This document shows, one piece after another, positions 5,635-6,092 of a DNA stretch of 6,092 bases (within the stretch, counting starts at the first letter, position 1; each line of letters starts with the position of its first letter). The notes beneath the pieces are model-generated. The model saw nothing but the letters and a program-made list of their open reading frames with translations. It was not told where the DNA came from and searched no databases. The position numbers and the translations under genes are program-made. Source of the DNA: an uncultured Mycoplasma sp. (GTDB lineage: Bacteria > Bacillota_I > Bacilli_A > RF39 > UBA660); assembly GCA_947565485.1 (NCBI GenBank), contig CANOGG010000082.1, forward strand, positions 1 to 6,092, written 5' to 3'.

Positions 5635-6092
5635 ATGAAAAAAGTTCCATATGGTATAAGTGATTATAAAAAACTTAAAGAACAAAATTATTTATATGTT
5701 GATAAGACAATGTATTTGCGAGTGTTAGAAAATGTGGCTAGTACAATATTTTATTTAAGACCAGGACGTTTTGGGAAGAGTCTATTTACTTCAATGATGT
5801 ATTACTATTATGATGTTAATTCGAAAGATAAGTTTGATATTTTGTTTAAAGATACTTATGTTTATGATAATCCAACAAGTAATAAAAATAATTATTATAT
5901 GTTGAAGTTTGATTTTTCGAATGTAACGACAGGAGGTATGAGTATTGATAAGTTAAGATATGAGTTTAATGATAAAGTGATAGATGGAATTAAGGGGTTT
6001 TTAGATAATTATGGGTATAGTTTAGAGATAAAGAGAGAAGATAAAAATCCTAATACTATATTATTAGAATTTTTAAGTTATTTTCGTTCACT
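5635..6092 (+). CDS. AAA-ATPase-like protein (PF09820/DUF1703 type), 3' end cut by window
   Basis: Seen: 152 codons from ATG at 5635 to the window edge with no stop. The N-terminus shows the family signature: V4-P-Y-G-I8 and a DYKKL segment, Y21-V-D-K-T25, then R42-P-G-R-F-G-K-S49 as a P-loop-like motif, a Y/D-rich helix (YYYYDVNSKDKFDILF) and LKFDFSNV at 90-97. Known: such proteins are about 500-600 aa, with an AAA-like ATPase domain and, usually, a C-terminal PD-(D/E)XK nuclease-like domain. They occur in many copies in gut Firmicutes and Bacteroidetes and their function is unresolved. A selfish-element or defence role has been suspected (uncertain). The usual RPRRFGKS reads RPGRFGKS here. 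The C-terminal domain would lie beyond the window, so I cannot say whether the gene is complete. It has its own promoter and RBS and no evident link to the WXG-HerA cluster. Confidence 0.88.
   Translation, partial: MKKVPYGISDYKKLKEQNYLYVDKTMYLRVLENVASTIFYLRPGRFGKSLFTSMMYYYYDVNSKDKFDILFKDTYVYDNPTSNKNNYYMLKFDFSNVTTGGMSIDKLRYEFNDKVIDGIKGFLDNYGYSLEIKREDKNPNTILLEFLSYFRS

Overview
The window is AT-rich and strongly biased toward AT-ending codons (AGT for Ser, GAT for Asp, AAT for Asn). It has good Shine-Dalgarno sequences (AAAGGAGGG, GAGGTG), sigma-A type promoters and U-tract terminators. TGA is used as a stop and Trp is TGG, so the code is the standard bacterial one (table 11), not the Mycoplasma code. 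The gene families (WXG100-like proteins, a CPBP protease, an AAA-ATPase-like/DUF1703 protein) and the base composition fit a low-GC Firmicute, for example a gut Bacilli/Erysipelotrichia/RF39-type or Clostridia lineage. I cannot assign a genus.

Region 1 (10-3880, + strand) is a five-gene cluster. The first gene encodes a 219-aa Ser/Asn/Ala-rich helical protein with two WXG motifs (WTG and WDG), apparently two fused WXG100 domains. A GNRA-loop terminator-like hairpin and a second AT-rich hairpin follow. Four tightly packed genes come next: a 98-aa WXG100-like protein (WKDNG), a 104-aa WXG100-like protein (WKSDTG), a 135-aa Trp-less helical/coiled-coil protein, and a 690-aa HerA/DUF87-type hexameric motor ATPase with a HAS-barrel, Walker A, Walker B, an arginine-finger region and a long acidic tail. 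The last four genes have short gaps, each downstream gene has its ribosome binding site at or over the previous stop, and the run closes with a good terminator. No FtsK/EssC-type secretion ATPase and no NurA nuclease is present in the window. A HerA-family ATPase joined to WXG100-like proteins is the most unusual feature here and could be an undescribed system.

Region 2 (3915-5520, - strand) is a convergent two-gene operon. It encodes a CPBP-family (Abi/CAAX-protease-like) membrane protein, then a membrane-anchored calcineurin-like metallophosphoesterase joined to it by an ATGA stop/start overlap. The phosphoesterase has lost conserved His residues in two of its metal/catalytic motifs. A promoter with an extended -10 precedes the operon, and a terminator whose loop contains the stop codon ends it.

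Region 3 (5579-6092, + strand) holds a near-consensus promoter (TTGAAA-N17-TATAAT) and the first 152 codons of an AAA-ATPase-like (PF09820/DUF1703-type) gene that runs off the window. It is divergent from the CPBP operon and appears unrelated to the first cluster. There is no gene-free stretch over 300 bases. I saw no tRNA, rRNA, CRISPR array, insertion sequence or attachment site.
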